From: Chamaea fasciata
Taxonomy: Eukaryota > Chordata > Aves > Passeriformes > Sylviidae
DNA length: 64,000 nucleotides
Assembly (NCBI GenBank): GCA_029207755.1
Contig: JARCOQ010000007.1
Span: 39,637,656-39,701,655, forward strand
Direction: 5' to 3'
This document shows, one piece after another, positions 22,501 through 34,500 of the stretch (positions within the stretch are counted from its first letter, which is position 1; each line of letters starts with the position of its first letter). The notes beneath the pieces were generated by a model that was not told where the DNA came from, searched no databases, and saw only the letters and a program-made list of their open reading frames with translations. Made by a program: the position numbers and the translations under genes.

Positions 22501-25500
22501 AGAGTCCCCCCGCCTCACACCACCCTGCTGAGCCAAGCACAGGCAGCAGTGAAGGGGCAGTGAGGCACCACACACCCCTCGGCATAAAGCCAGCCGGGGG
22601 GGAGTGAGGGGGCAGCCCAGCCCCAAACAAAAGGCTATTGAGGAAGACGCATTCCTCAGCAAGGTGCCTCAGCCAGGCCTTCTCCCCAAGGTGCTCCAGC
22701 CCCCGGCACAGGGCAGGGACCACACTCCCAGACTCTTAAGCAACCCTGGAACAACAGTACCCTTGTTTCCGGCGCAGTAAACAAGCCACCGCGGGAGCCA
22801 CATGCCTCCCCCTGCGCTCCCCCTTCCCGATGAGTCAGCTCTGGCCGCGGGAGGGGCACGGGGCCAAAGCCACCGAGCGGGTACATGATTCCCCTGCTAA
22901 GGGAGCTGCAGGCAGGGAAGGACTCAGAGATTACAAGCACTTTGTTCCCCATGCAGGTTCGCTCCTGTGACTCCCCATGGCTGGCCAGGTTTCCCTGGCT
23001 GGCAGCAGAGGGGCCCAGGCTGGGACAAGAGTGGCAGGTCAGGGACTTTTCTTTGGGAAGTCAGGGGAGGCATGTGCGCAGATAAACGGACTGGTTAAGG
23101 GAGAGAGCCTCTGAGCAGACCTTAGGACATAATTTTGCTGTAGTACCAGGCAAAGAGAGGTGGCAAATCCCCAAGACTGGTGGACACACACCTGCTGGCA
23201 CCTGTGTTGGAGCAGCAGCATCCCAGGTGGTAGTGGGGCCAGGCTGGCGAGGACCATGCCACAACTCCTCTTCCTCTGCTGTGGAAGGAGAAGAGAGGTA
23301 AGTCAAGCTACCTGATCCCAGGCAGAGATGCTCACCCAAGGTAAACCTGGGCTGGCTGTCCTGGCAAACACAGCACCCAAAGAGAACAAAAGAGGCTGCA
23401 GGGTGGTTGCAGCAGCTCTATCATCATATTATTTAACACAGCCTCCTTCACCTTGCTGGATATTCATCACCTCCCCATATTCCTATAGCCCCACATCAGC
23501 CACCCAGTGTAATAGGGGTCCTCTGTGCTGCCCACAGCCAGCCCAGCCAGGAGCCTGTCCCACCTAGCACTGAGGGCTGCCATGAAGAGAAGGCAGCTCC
23601 CAGTCTCCCCACTTTCCTCACTGTCCCATTCTCTTCCCCAAAAGCACCTTGCCCTCCCACCAGCCTGGCACTCACCTCTGCGCATGGCAGGCTCTGCAGT
23701 GGCATCAACACTTCCCTGAGGGACAGAAACATAGGATTCTTCTGCATGGAACTGGGATGCAGCACCCCTGTGAAATATTCCCACCCACCTCCTGGCTCCT
23801 CTTTCTCCCCAAGACTGCCATCCTAGGAGAAGCTGTCCCAGCTGGGTGCATTTGGCAGGGCCACTCTGTCCTGAGGACAGTCATCTTGGGCAAAACACAG
23901 CTTCAGGCCATGTCCCGAGGGCCACCCACAGAGGGGCCATGGCAGCACACTGTGCTGGTGAGACCAGGGCACTGCTACCAGGCAGACACCTCCTCAAGGT
24001 GGCCAGGAAGGTCATCTAGGCATGGTAAATATTGCCACTGTCACCACCCGCTCTGGAGGGCTGAGGACAGCTGCTGCTTTGACCTGCCTCAACAGTGCTC
24101 CCTTACCAGAAGGGTGCTTTGTACCAGAAGCTCTTTCTCAGCATCCCCTCCAGGCCAACCTATGGCTGCCAAAGGCAATGCTGGAGCACAACCTGATTAC
24201 CGATTCTCTGCTCCGTGGAGCTTTCCACAACTGATGAAGAAAACAGGCAGCTGAACAATGGAAGTTCCAGACTTCACATTTGGAAGCCTTGGTTCAAATT
24301 TCTCCCTGTCTTGAGATTTCTCAGATGTACTTGAGCCAAGTCACTTCATGTTTATGAAGCAGTGACAATGGCAGTACTGTCCCTTCCCTCAGAGGTGCTG
24401 CATTTGTCTGAGGGATGAGCTGATATAGCAAGAGGGCACAGAGAAATATGCGCAGGAGAGGCATGGCCAAACCTCTACTGACAGTATGGATCAAGAGGCA
24501 CACATTTTTCAAGTGAGACTCAAATAAAGATCCACAGCCCTAGGAGAGCCTAGCAGAAAATCAGTCCCCAGGCTGCTTCCATCAGACAGGCTGAATTCAC
24601 ATAGCCAGTGTTGGAGACTCCTGCCCTGACTGCTCCAGTGGTGTTTCTGCTGCACCAAACTCAACACAGGGAGAGCTGGCTGTGAGCTGGCCTTGAGCTC
24701 ACAGCCAGCTCTCCATGAGAGAAGCATACCCAAACTTGACTACAGCAGTTCCTCTTATCCTGCTGCCCAGCCAGGCCTGGATGATAGTGAGTGCCCACAC
24801 CTCAGCTGTCTAAGTACAGTTGGTATTAACTGAAGTTAGTGAAAACAGAGCAAACTTGAATATGCAACATAGACCACAAATTCAACCCAAAATTCTCCTT
24901 GATGTCCTTTATAGTGGGATAGAACCTTGCTGTAATTCACCCTTTTGCTCCTTAGGACTGAGTTCATCATGGATAATCCCTCCTGTCTAGACCTTCAGTC
25001 CCTGTGAGACACAGTGTAGACACGGCTGGAGCCACAACTCACATACCTGCCTGGCTGAACAGTACAAGACTTAAGCAGGAATAGAATCATAGAATGTTTG
25101 GGATTGGAAGGGACCTTAAAGATCACCTAGTTCCACCCCCCTGCCATGGGCAGGGACACCTTCTAGTAGGACACATTGGTCAAAGTCCCATCCAATTTGG
25201 TCTTGAAAACTTCCAGAGCTGAGGCATTCACAACTTCTCTGGGCTATCTGTTCCAGTGTCTCACCCCCCTCACCGTAAATACCTTCTTCCTAATATCTAA
25301 TTTAAATCTCCACTCTTATAGTTAATTTGTATGACAGCCACTTTCCAGCTCATCCAGCTGCCACGGATGCACTGAGCTGTAGCAAGACAAACCTTACTCA
25401 CCTGCACAGCAGGAGAAATTTCACCTGGAAAAGGAAAAAGTGCATGATGAGTAGAGAGAAGACAGATAGGCATGCTTGTCAAATCCTGACTGCCCTAACT

Positions 25501-28500
25501 TCACCCCACCTCTAAGACACTACCATTCAGTCCCTCACACTTGTCTGCAAGAGCTTGTTCCCAAAGCCAACACACCTGGACTCCTGGCACTGTGCAGACC
25601 CCAGGAACTTCTGCTCCAGCAAATACTGGCACAAGCAGTTGGTCACACTGCCCTCCAGCTGGGCTGGACAGAAGCCCAAGGACTGGAGTGCTAGGTTTGC
25701 CATACAGACCTGAGGTCCTGGTGGAGGCAGCCTGGCCAGTCAGCACCAACTGCCAACAGATGCAGTTGCAGGAGCCTGAAACACTCAACCTTCTCTCCAA
25801 AGACTTGAAGACCTAGTGCCTCATGCCTCAGGAACACTACAGTCATACACATGTAGGGAGCCCTTTTCAGCCAGAGGCCCATCCATGTATATGGCAGGAC
25901 CTGAGAAATTTTCCACCCTTGCTAGGGGCCCAGATGGAGCAGCTTTAAGCAGTAGACCCAACATTACCCTGTCTTGCTGAGGTGCCAGGGTAGAGGGATG
26001 CCTCCAGGATGCTGCCACGCAGGTGGTCCTGCAGTTGCTGTCTTCTCGCTGTCCAGTCCAAAGTCCAGTTGCTCTTCTCCCCTTGCTCTTCTAAGCTGAG
26101 GGGCAGCTCTTCTGTCTCCGCTTTCCTCATTGACAGTCGGATATCAGAGCTGGAGTAGGTGTAGCCATGTCCTGCTGGGCAAATTTCCTTGAAGGCCTCT
26201 GTGAAGGAAAATCAAATCAAAACTTTAGAAAGCAGAGGTTGGAGGCTGCTGGAGGGATCATCTGGCTTACCACACCCAGACATGATAGTGGGACAGTGGA
26301 ATAAAGGAGTGAAGATGGACAGGCATGTGTGTGAATGCAGGTGCCAGTTTCCCCAATCCTATAATTTTCTGTAATTTCTAAGGGTTAAATTCTTACAGAA
26401 ACACATCTGGACTGCAGTAGGTGGATGCTTCAAGCAGAAGGAATGCGCTCACAGAGTAGGGTGGGTTTCTCACAGGCCTTCCCAGACCCCCAAAATGAGA
26501 TCCTTTCCCATGGTCAGTACTGCTAGAAAGAGATCATGCCACAGCAAGGTCCAAGCTGAGCAAGGGAGCAGATAAAAGCAAACTCGGAGTACCTCGGCAC
26601 CGAGCACTCTGCATATCACTCAAGATACTCTGCACAAACCACCTGAACATTTTTCTGGTCCCTGAGAATTTTTGTGCTTTCCCTTCCACCCAATCCCATG
26701 CTGAGATACTCAAACTCATTCTCACCTGCCTTTCTTCCCAGCAAAAGATACACAAGAGAAAAGGGCTGTTGAATAAAGCCAGGCAGAGAAATGGCTCTGT
26801 TCTCCCTTTGGTACAGAGTGGTTTCCCATCAGGGACTTCTCCATCTTTCTAGTTTTATCCAGGCCTGCTTCCTGGGTTCTGTACCCACCACATAGGACAG
26901 CATTTGCACTGCTCAGCTCTGGGTCCTGCAGCTGTCTGTGTTCAGGTAAACCCAAACCCCAGTCTAAGCAGAACAAAGCTGACGCAGGCACATCTCACCT
27001 GAGCCGGGCGTGGGGCACTCCTCGCAGTTGTCGCCCCATCCCTTGCCGACGCGGCTGCAGCAGCAGATCTGCTGGGTGATGCGGTGCGAGAGCGGAAAGG
27101 TGCACACGCCCCCGGCGGCCGAGCGGTAACACAGCCCCTGCTCCATCGACACCGCTTTGTCCGCTGAAACACAACAGCCGCGTCAGTGCCGGACGTGCCC
27201 TGCGCTCCTCAGAGAGAGAACGGGGGACACCCAGCTCTCGCCCTTGGCTCTTTCTCTGCCTTGCCCGAGGGCTGCCCTGTCTTTGCTCCAGGACACCTCC
27301 TGGCCATCAATCATTGGGCCTTTCCCCCAACAGGGTCATCCCCAAGAAAATCCAGCTCATGTGGGAGCTCTCTCATACCAGGGGTTGTGTCCTCTGCTGC
27401 CACACCACATGCACATTCCCTTCAGCCTCTGCAGGGACTATGCAATGTCCATGGAGAATGGTAATGCATGACTGGCACACATTCTGCACACAAGTGCAGA
27501 ACAACACAACTCAGGTACACCCAAAGGAGGTGTGAAGCACACTGTAGCTTCCACTCAGCCATGGGGTTCTGCTTAGGTCCCTCTCTGGGCTGAGGGGTTT
27601 CCTGAGCACTTACAGATGCAATGGCTACGGGATGGGTCTAGCATGGTTCCAGGCCTGCAGGTACAACGGAAGCTGCCACGGGTGTTCACACACTCGGCAT
27701 CTTTGCAGAGGCCCTGCATCAAGCACTCATTTATATCTGTGGAGAGAAGAGAACCTTGTGAGATGTGAAGAAGCTGAGAATGAGCTAAACTCCCCATCCA
27801 GTGCCTCCCATTCAGGTGCTGTGAACTGAAGGGATCTCAGCTGGGCTGGTGTCCAAGGCAGTCTCTACACCAAGCAGCACAGTGGGGACCTTTGTGGTCA
27901 CAGTAGTCCCACATCTGCAGAACTTCCCTTGCTACAGCTGCAGGATGGCTTGTGGATGACTGCTCTGTTTTGGTCCTTGTGAAAAACAGATGTGGCCCCC
28001 ACAGTGAGCCACTCTGTCAGTGTCACTATTATTATGGTTGTTTGCAAGTCAGGAATGGTGAGTCCTGTCCTTTCTCCTGGTTCCTGGTACTGCTTGCATA
28101 GAGCTATCATCCATGGAGGATCCTTGCTGAGAAACTCAGTGCCAGCATGCAGGGAGCCATTGACATATCCCATCCAGAGGCGGAGGGGTGGTGGGCCAGT
28201 CTGTAGCTCACTGCACCGCCTTCTAAGAGCAGGGTGAGCAAGTGGGAAGTCACCATGTTCAAGCCTTGCCTCAAGTTCTGCCTCTGCCCCTGACTCAGCA
28301 CTCATAAGACACAGTCTTTGGGAAGGAAGCTGGTATTATCTTAAGGAAACACCATTGGGCTCATCCATTTGGCCTGCAATAAAGGCCTTCCTACAGCACC
28401 ATGCAGAATGTATGAGCTAAGCCAGAGAAGACAGGGATTGGCAAAAAGTGCATTAAGGGGAGCTGAGGGCAGTTTTCAGATGGAGAGCAAGGAGGAAGGT

Positions 28501-31500
28501 GTCCTCATGGAATAATGTAGTTCTCTATCTTCACTAAAGAGCTTGGCCCAGAAATGTTAGAATGCTGATGAAATGTGCTGCGTCAGGAGGCACAAGCAGT
28601 GCAGGAACAACTGGATGAGACAGAGCAGCAGAACTGGAAGCAACCTCAGCGCTACCCGGAAACAAACCACAGGAACATACGCTGCAGGCTAAGACGTAGA
28701 AGCCATCAGTGAGAGGCTTCTGGGCCCACTCACTGCTCACAGGACAGCTCTGAGCTGCCAAGACCAAGAAATGCCAATGTGATGCTAGGCCAAAGACACA
28801 GCGCAGCCCCAGTGCCAGTGTGCATGACCTTGGTGAGACCTCAAGTGCCCTCAGGGCACCCAGTGGTGCTCCAGGGACTGTTTCAAGGTGCATGGGGTCA
28901 AAGACTCAGGAACAGCTTTTCCAGCACTACCTTATTCCTCAGAGCCAAAGCAGTACTGCTTGGTGGAGGGGGCTGTCTTGTGAGACACACAGCCAGGAAT
29001 GACAGCTGAAGTTCAGACTTAATGACCTAGAGTTTGTCCTCAGTCCTGTGCTCTTAAACTCCTCCATTCATCCCACCAACTGTTCCATACACAGTTGAGA
29101 CATACAGGGCCATGAAGACCAGGCTGGAAGTTAATTCAGTCAGAGGTACTAACTCTACAGGGATTTGCAACAGGCCAGGGAGGGGCAGGATTTGGCTGCA
29201 CAGTGTAGTGCTTTCGGCTCTGTACCAAGCACAGAACAGAGTTCATTACAGCAACCAGTGACCAACCCCAAATATGCTGGGAACCCCACTCAGCAAAGAC
29301 ATTAGGGCTCTCTGGAGGAGCCTTGTGGCTCATCCCTGTCACTCCACAGCATGGTCAGAGTGTTATGTTGTTCTGACAGACCAAAGTGTTTGACTCCATA
29401 TGAACAAAGGGATTGAAGGGATTAGAGCAATGAGAGCACAAAACAAACAAGCACCAAATGCTAGGATTTATACGCTTAGTTTAAAACAGGGCCACATCCA
29501 GGCCTCATCCCAACCCCCTCTATTCTGCTGTCAGCCACAGTGGAAGTCCCCACTGGGAACAGAAGCAGGCAGGTACGCCCAGAGCTGCACACTCCTACCC
29601 CCTGGAGCATGCCAGGGCTAGGGCTGGCCCACAAGAAGAGGCCTCAAGGACTACAAACTGAGATCTATATGCTGCCTCGGCTGCTTTTTCCCACCCCACA
29701 CAAGCCTGCCAGTGCTCCTCAGAAACAGCCACACTGAGTTGGGAAGCCTGTGGGGGAAATGTGCAGGCTGGTTTACCCCAGTGCTTGGTCAGCAGAAAGG
29801 ACTCAGGTCAGCAACAGACACCAAATATGCATATGATCTTCTAGGACTTATGGACACCAAGGTGCCAGTGTGTGTCATGTGTAGTAACTGCTCTGCATGC
29901 ACACCTCCCTATCCCTGAGCCTCCAGGACCTCTTTTCCTCATGTCTAGCAAAAGAATTATCTCTTCCAGTGCTATCCTTCCTGCTAGTCCCAGCAGCACT
30001 GGGAGATCCCTGTTGGAGTCTGACAAGGACTCTCAACTCAGACTCCTTGCAGCCTTGTTCTGCCCAATAGAATGCAGCAAGGAAAGGAAAGGAGACCCTG
30101 CAAAGCTGAACCCTTTGTTCCTCTGCTGGAAGGCACTAGAGACAGCCCTTTCTGTCCACACTGAACAGAGGAAAGTGGGCTTCTGCCAGGGTCCTCCTCC
30201 AGTCACAGCTCTTTAATAATAGTCTGTAAAGCCAGGTAGTCTCCCCTCCTACCTGGGCTGGCAAAAGTAGGCCCCATGTAGCCTCTTCTATATCTGTCTG
30301 CCAAATTGCTCACTCTGGGCCCTAAAGTGTGCCCATAGCCTTAGACCAGGTGCTAAGGCTTCCTGACACACATTCTGCTGCAACAGTAGAAATGGGAATA
30401 GCACCTTGAAGCAGTAGTGTCTGAAGAACAGAACTTATCCAGTCCAGCTTACAAGGAGCATCCAGAGGCACAAATCTCTGGTTCATGCTTTTTCCTGTGC
30501 AAAGACATCTTCCTAGCCAAATCCACACTGTCATCTCCCTCTGCTCCTCCCTGATCCACAGGGGCCAGAAATCCAGAGCAGGCATTGCAGATCTCTTTTT
30601 TGCTTTCTGACATGAGTCCCTCCAGCTGCTTTGTTCCTCCAACTCGTATTTGATGTCTCTGGGTAATTCCTCATTATCACAGCACTGTCTGTAACCACAT
30701 AAGGGACGAGATCTGAGCACCAAGCTGAATAGTTGTTGTGTTGTTGAAAGTTCTCCCTCACGACAATATGGGGAGGTTGAATCATTAATTAAGTAAGCAT
30801 GGTGGAAAGTCCCAGCTAAAAGAGATGAGTCACTGGATTGCCAGCCCTGTATTTCCTTCCTGCTGCATCTCTGAGATGACACCTCTCTGTTTATCAGGGA
30901 TCACAAGAAGGGAACAATAAAATTCCTCTTTAGTCAGAGCACAGAAATGCCAAATAAACATGAACCAGAGAGAAAAGGGGAGAGATGGTTTCTTCCTCAC
31001 ATGGAAGCGAGGGACCATGGAAGTGAGAAATGGATCAATCCTTGCAGCATGGGGCAGTCAGGGGAGCCTAGGAGCATGAACAAGTTACAGCAGTCAGAAC
31101 AGAAGGCATCACTTTATGGCACCCTCCTACTTGTAAATGTTCAAATTGGTACTCTCCTACTTGTAAATGAACAAATGAACGAGCTGATAACCTTCACAAA
31201 TGTTTTTAGGCAACAGAATTTCTGTTGCTTCAGACCGTGGAAGAAGTGTTTTTACACTCACACTTAGCAGAGGATAAACACAAGTCCTTAACAGGGGAGT
31301 TTTCTTGTACTGGCCTAACTCTGTGCTCACTGTGCTTGTCAGCTGAGCCATGTAGTCCTGTGTTACCTGTTTTCTTTCATTCTTGATGAAAACATGGAGA
31401 TTTTTATTAGTCACATTCTTTGCAGAGCTATTTATTTAGATAAATGTATCTTATCTAAATACATTTAGATAGTGTTTAGACAAATGTATTTTGTGTAGAT

Positions 31501-34500
31501 AATTTCAGCTCTGACAGTGGATGTGAGGAGAGAGACAGATGAAAGCAGCATCCTTACCTTGGCAGTGGCTCCGGTTCAGCCTTTTGTATCCCTGGGGACA
31601 CTCCACCTGTCCATTCTCAATCACAGGGTGTGCTGGGAAAAAAAGCAAAAAGTGTGGGACACAAGCAGTAGAGCCAGCCACCAGTGTCCTCCCTTCTCTG
31701 CTTTCCTTCCAGAGGGGAAAGGGTCCCTAGGCTTGCCTTGGATAGGCTTCTGATGACTCCCAGGGCAGAGAGTAAGAGCAGCCACATTATCCATGCAGTG
31801 TCTTCTGCTTCTTGGCAAGTGCCAAACTGGTGACCCAGAGGTGCTGCCTGTGCCTCATATCTACCACTATGTCACTTTGTCTCCTTCTAGGTCAGTTTGG
31901 AGAGCCAGGTGGCACATGACAAAGGGGGTCAGAGTGAAAGGAATGGCTGAGGTCCTTGACAAGCTGCTGAAATAACAGCTCAGGCCCTGTTTATTACATT
32001 TCTTTTTATACTGCATGTGATTTCCTGCCCCAATCCCTCTCATCAAAGAAAAATTCAGATTTCTGCTTAAAATAGTTTTGTGGGTTTCAAAATGTTCTAT
32101 AACACGCACAATTAAACCTCTCCAAATTTTTTAAAGGCAAGTAAAATGTGGGCCATAAATTCCTAGGAAATCAAATTTAGGCACTGAATTTTGGAGCAAG
32201 GAAAAGGGAATCTGAGTGGATGGGTTGGGAAGTGAGTAAGCATGGGGTGGGGTAGGAAGAAGGGTACTTTGCCTAAGGTTGGGATTTTCCCAGGGTGGGG
32301 TTTCTTCTTAATTTTCTGGATCTTTTGCTTGGGAACAAGGAGTGCATGCAACAGCCATATTCCAACCATTCTTAATTTCTCCTGCCTGGCATCAGTAGCT
32401 CACTCCTTGGTGTCAAACATAGAAAGCCCTCCATGGCAATAGTCATATCAAGGTCCCGGCAGATTTCTTACACATGGCAGCTTTCAAGAACCAGGAACAA
32501 ACTGACACCATCCTTACAGCAGGAGATGCTTGGCAAGAGCCTGCAAAGTTTAAGACCACAAAGAAAGCCTGCAAAGTTTAAGAACATATTCTGATGGCAG
32601 ACAGCAAGCATGTCCATAACTCTTTGTCCTGAACACTTGAACTCTACAAAGCAATTTAAAGCCATTCTAGGACAGTTCTTGAAAGGCAAAAGTAGAGATC
32701 ATCTTGCTAAGATAAAGGTGCTTAGGAAATAAAAGACAGGAGAACACATCATTACCAGCCTGTACCAGGAAGGAGAATAGAAAACCTGGTTTTCTCAGGT
32801 ATATTAAATGAAGCTACAAGGTTTTCCATGTGTATATTGATCCTCGGCAGCTGAGTGAATGACAAAACCAAAAAAAAATTTATTTACTCCCCTTCAGCAG
32901 TTTAGTCACGAATTGTAGGCAGCAGGTGCTAACAAATATCTGGATGTTAGGGAGCTCCTGGTAATACTGGGAATCCCTGGGTACCTTTCCAAACTTCTGG
33001 GAAGGTAAAAAACCCTCTGGTTTATGAACTCTGGGCTCAGAACACCAGTGGGATTTCAGGTCCTCCCACACCATAGCTTGTGGGCTTGGGGCTGCCGACA
33101 GACATTAACTGTGCTTGGAAGCATCTGTCAACCTCAGCACAATGTGATAACAGACACTCAAATGAAGCACCATTGTCATGTGCAAGTCCTCTGAGTGGAA
33201 GCCAAGAGTGCTGGAGATCAAAAAGTAATGACGTGTCAGAGCCGTGCTCCCTCTCTGAAAATCCTTTGCAGAGAAACAGATTCTCCAGCATCCCTCCAAC
33301 AGGTGCTGCTGGGGAGAGGGCAAGGCAGAAAATGCCAGTGGTGGGCAGGTAAGTTGCAAGTTTGTGCCAGTGGTGGGCAGGTAAGTTGCACTTATAAAAT
33401 TCCAGTTTGCAGAAACCTCACTACTTCAGCAAATCACTTGTGAAGCTACAAACAAATGTCTTAACTCTTCAAAGAAACCCATATTCCCTGGAAAGAATAA
33501 CTGTAATGTAATGGGAGCAGATCTCTCTGTACCAAGGGGGGAACCAGAAGAGTTTTGAAGTATTGGATGGAGGCTGCTGTCTTTCTGCCAGGACCTGTCT
33601 ACAAGGGAAGACAATGTGTGACTGCAGGAGGATATAAGCTATTAACTCTCAGCTTTGTGCTTGCTTTCTTGAGTAGAGGACTATGTCCTTCCACAAGCTC
33701 AGATGTTGCTGAATGACAACAGAGATGGCCAAAACCTCCTGAAAAAAACAGCCTAGGACATTTAGGTTTCCTGCAAAGGAGATCAGCATCCAACCTTCTC
33801 TCGTGCAGCTGGTAGGAGGCTATTCCTCTAGAACTCACCAAAAGGAAAAAGCTAATCTGATGATCAGAGAGGGCAGAAATCTGTCACATCCAAAGCTGAA
33901 GAGGCCCCAGCCTCCTGTGTCTGTCTGTCTACACTCTCTCCAAGAAGGGTTCTCCCAGAGCCTGAGGCTAGGGATGGAGCAGCTGAGTTTCATCTGTCAA
34001 GCAGACAGATTTCAGGCTTGCTGAGAGCAAGGAGCCCTGGTTCCTGATTCAACAATGTGATTTCAGAACCTTGCCTCATGGGCATTTCAGCCCTGAGGGC
34101 ACTGTGCCAAACCAATGTGGTCACCGGGTAGCTGCACATTAGGAGTCCCTCTTGGCTCTCCTCATTGTTTCCCCTAGCTCTCTGCAAGCTCTGCAGGCAC
34201 CTGGCTTCCCTGTCAGGGCTGGGCTCATACGAAGGAGCATGCATGCAATAAGCTCATAGGCTCAAAAGGAGGTGAATGCAAAGCAGCCACAGCCCAGGAC
34301 TCCCACCAGCATATTTGTCCCCAGCTGGAAAAATACTCAGGTAGATCATAATATGAAAGGAAATGAATACACAGAAATTGGGCAGAGGGATTTTGTTGCC
34401 TAGCAGGATGATATTTAAGCAATTAGGCTAATTTTTCATCACTTCCCAGGAGAAGAGATTTCACCCAATGGCCCTGGCTCCCCAAGCACTGTCTGGAGAA

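Larger units (their letters stand above)
23716..25401 (-). other. LTBP2: LTBP2 intron between E11 and E12
   Basis: 1.7 kb. Holds a CR1 fragment at its right end and a strong hairpin at 24670-24714. No exon seen. Confidence 0.75.
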
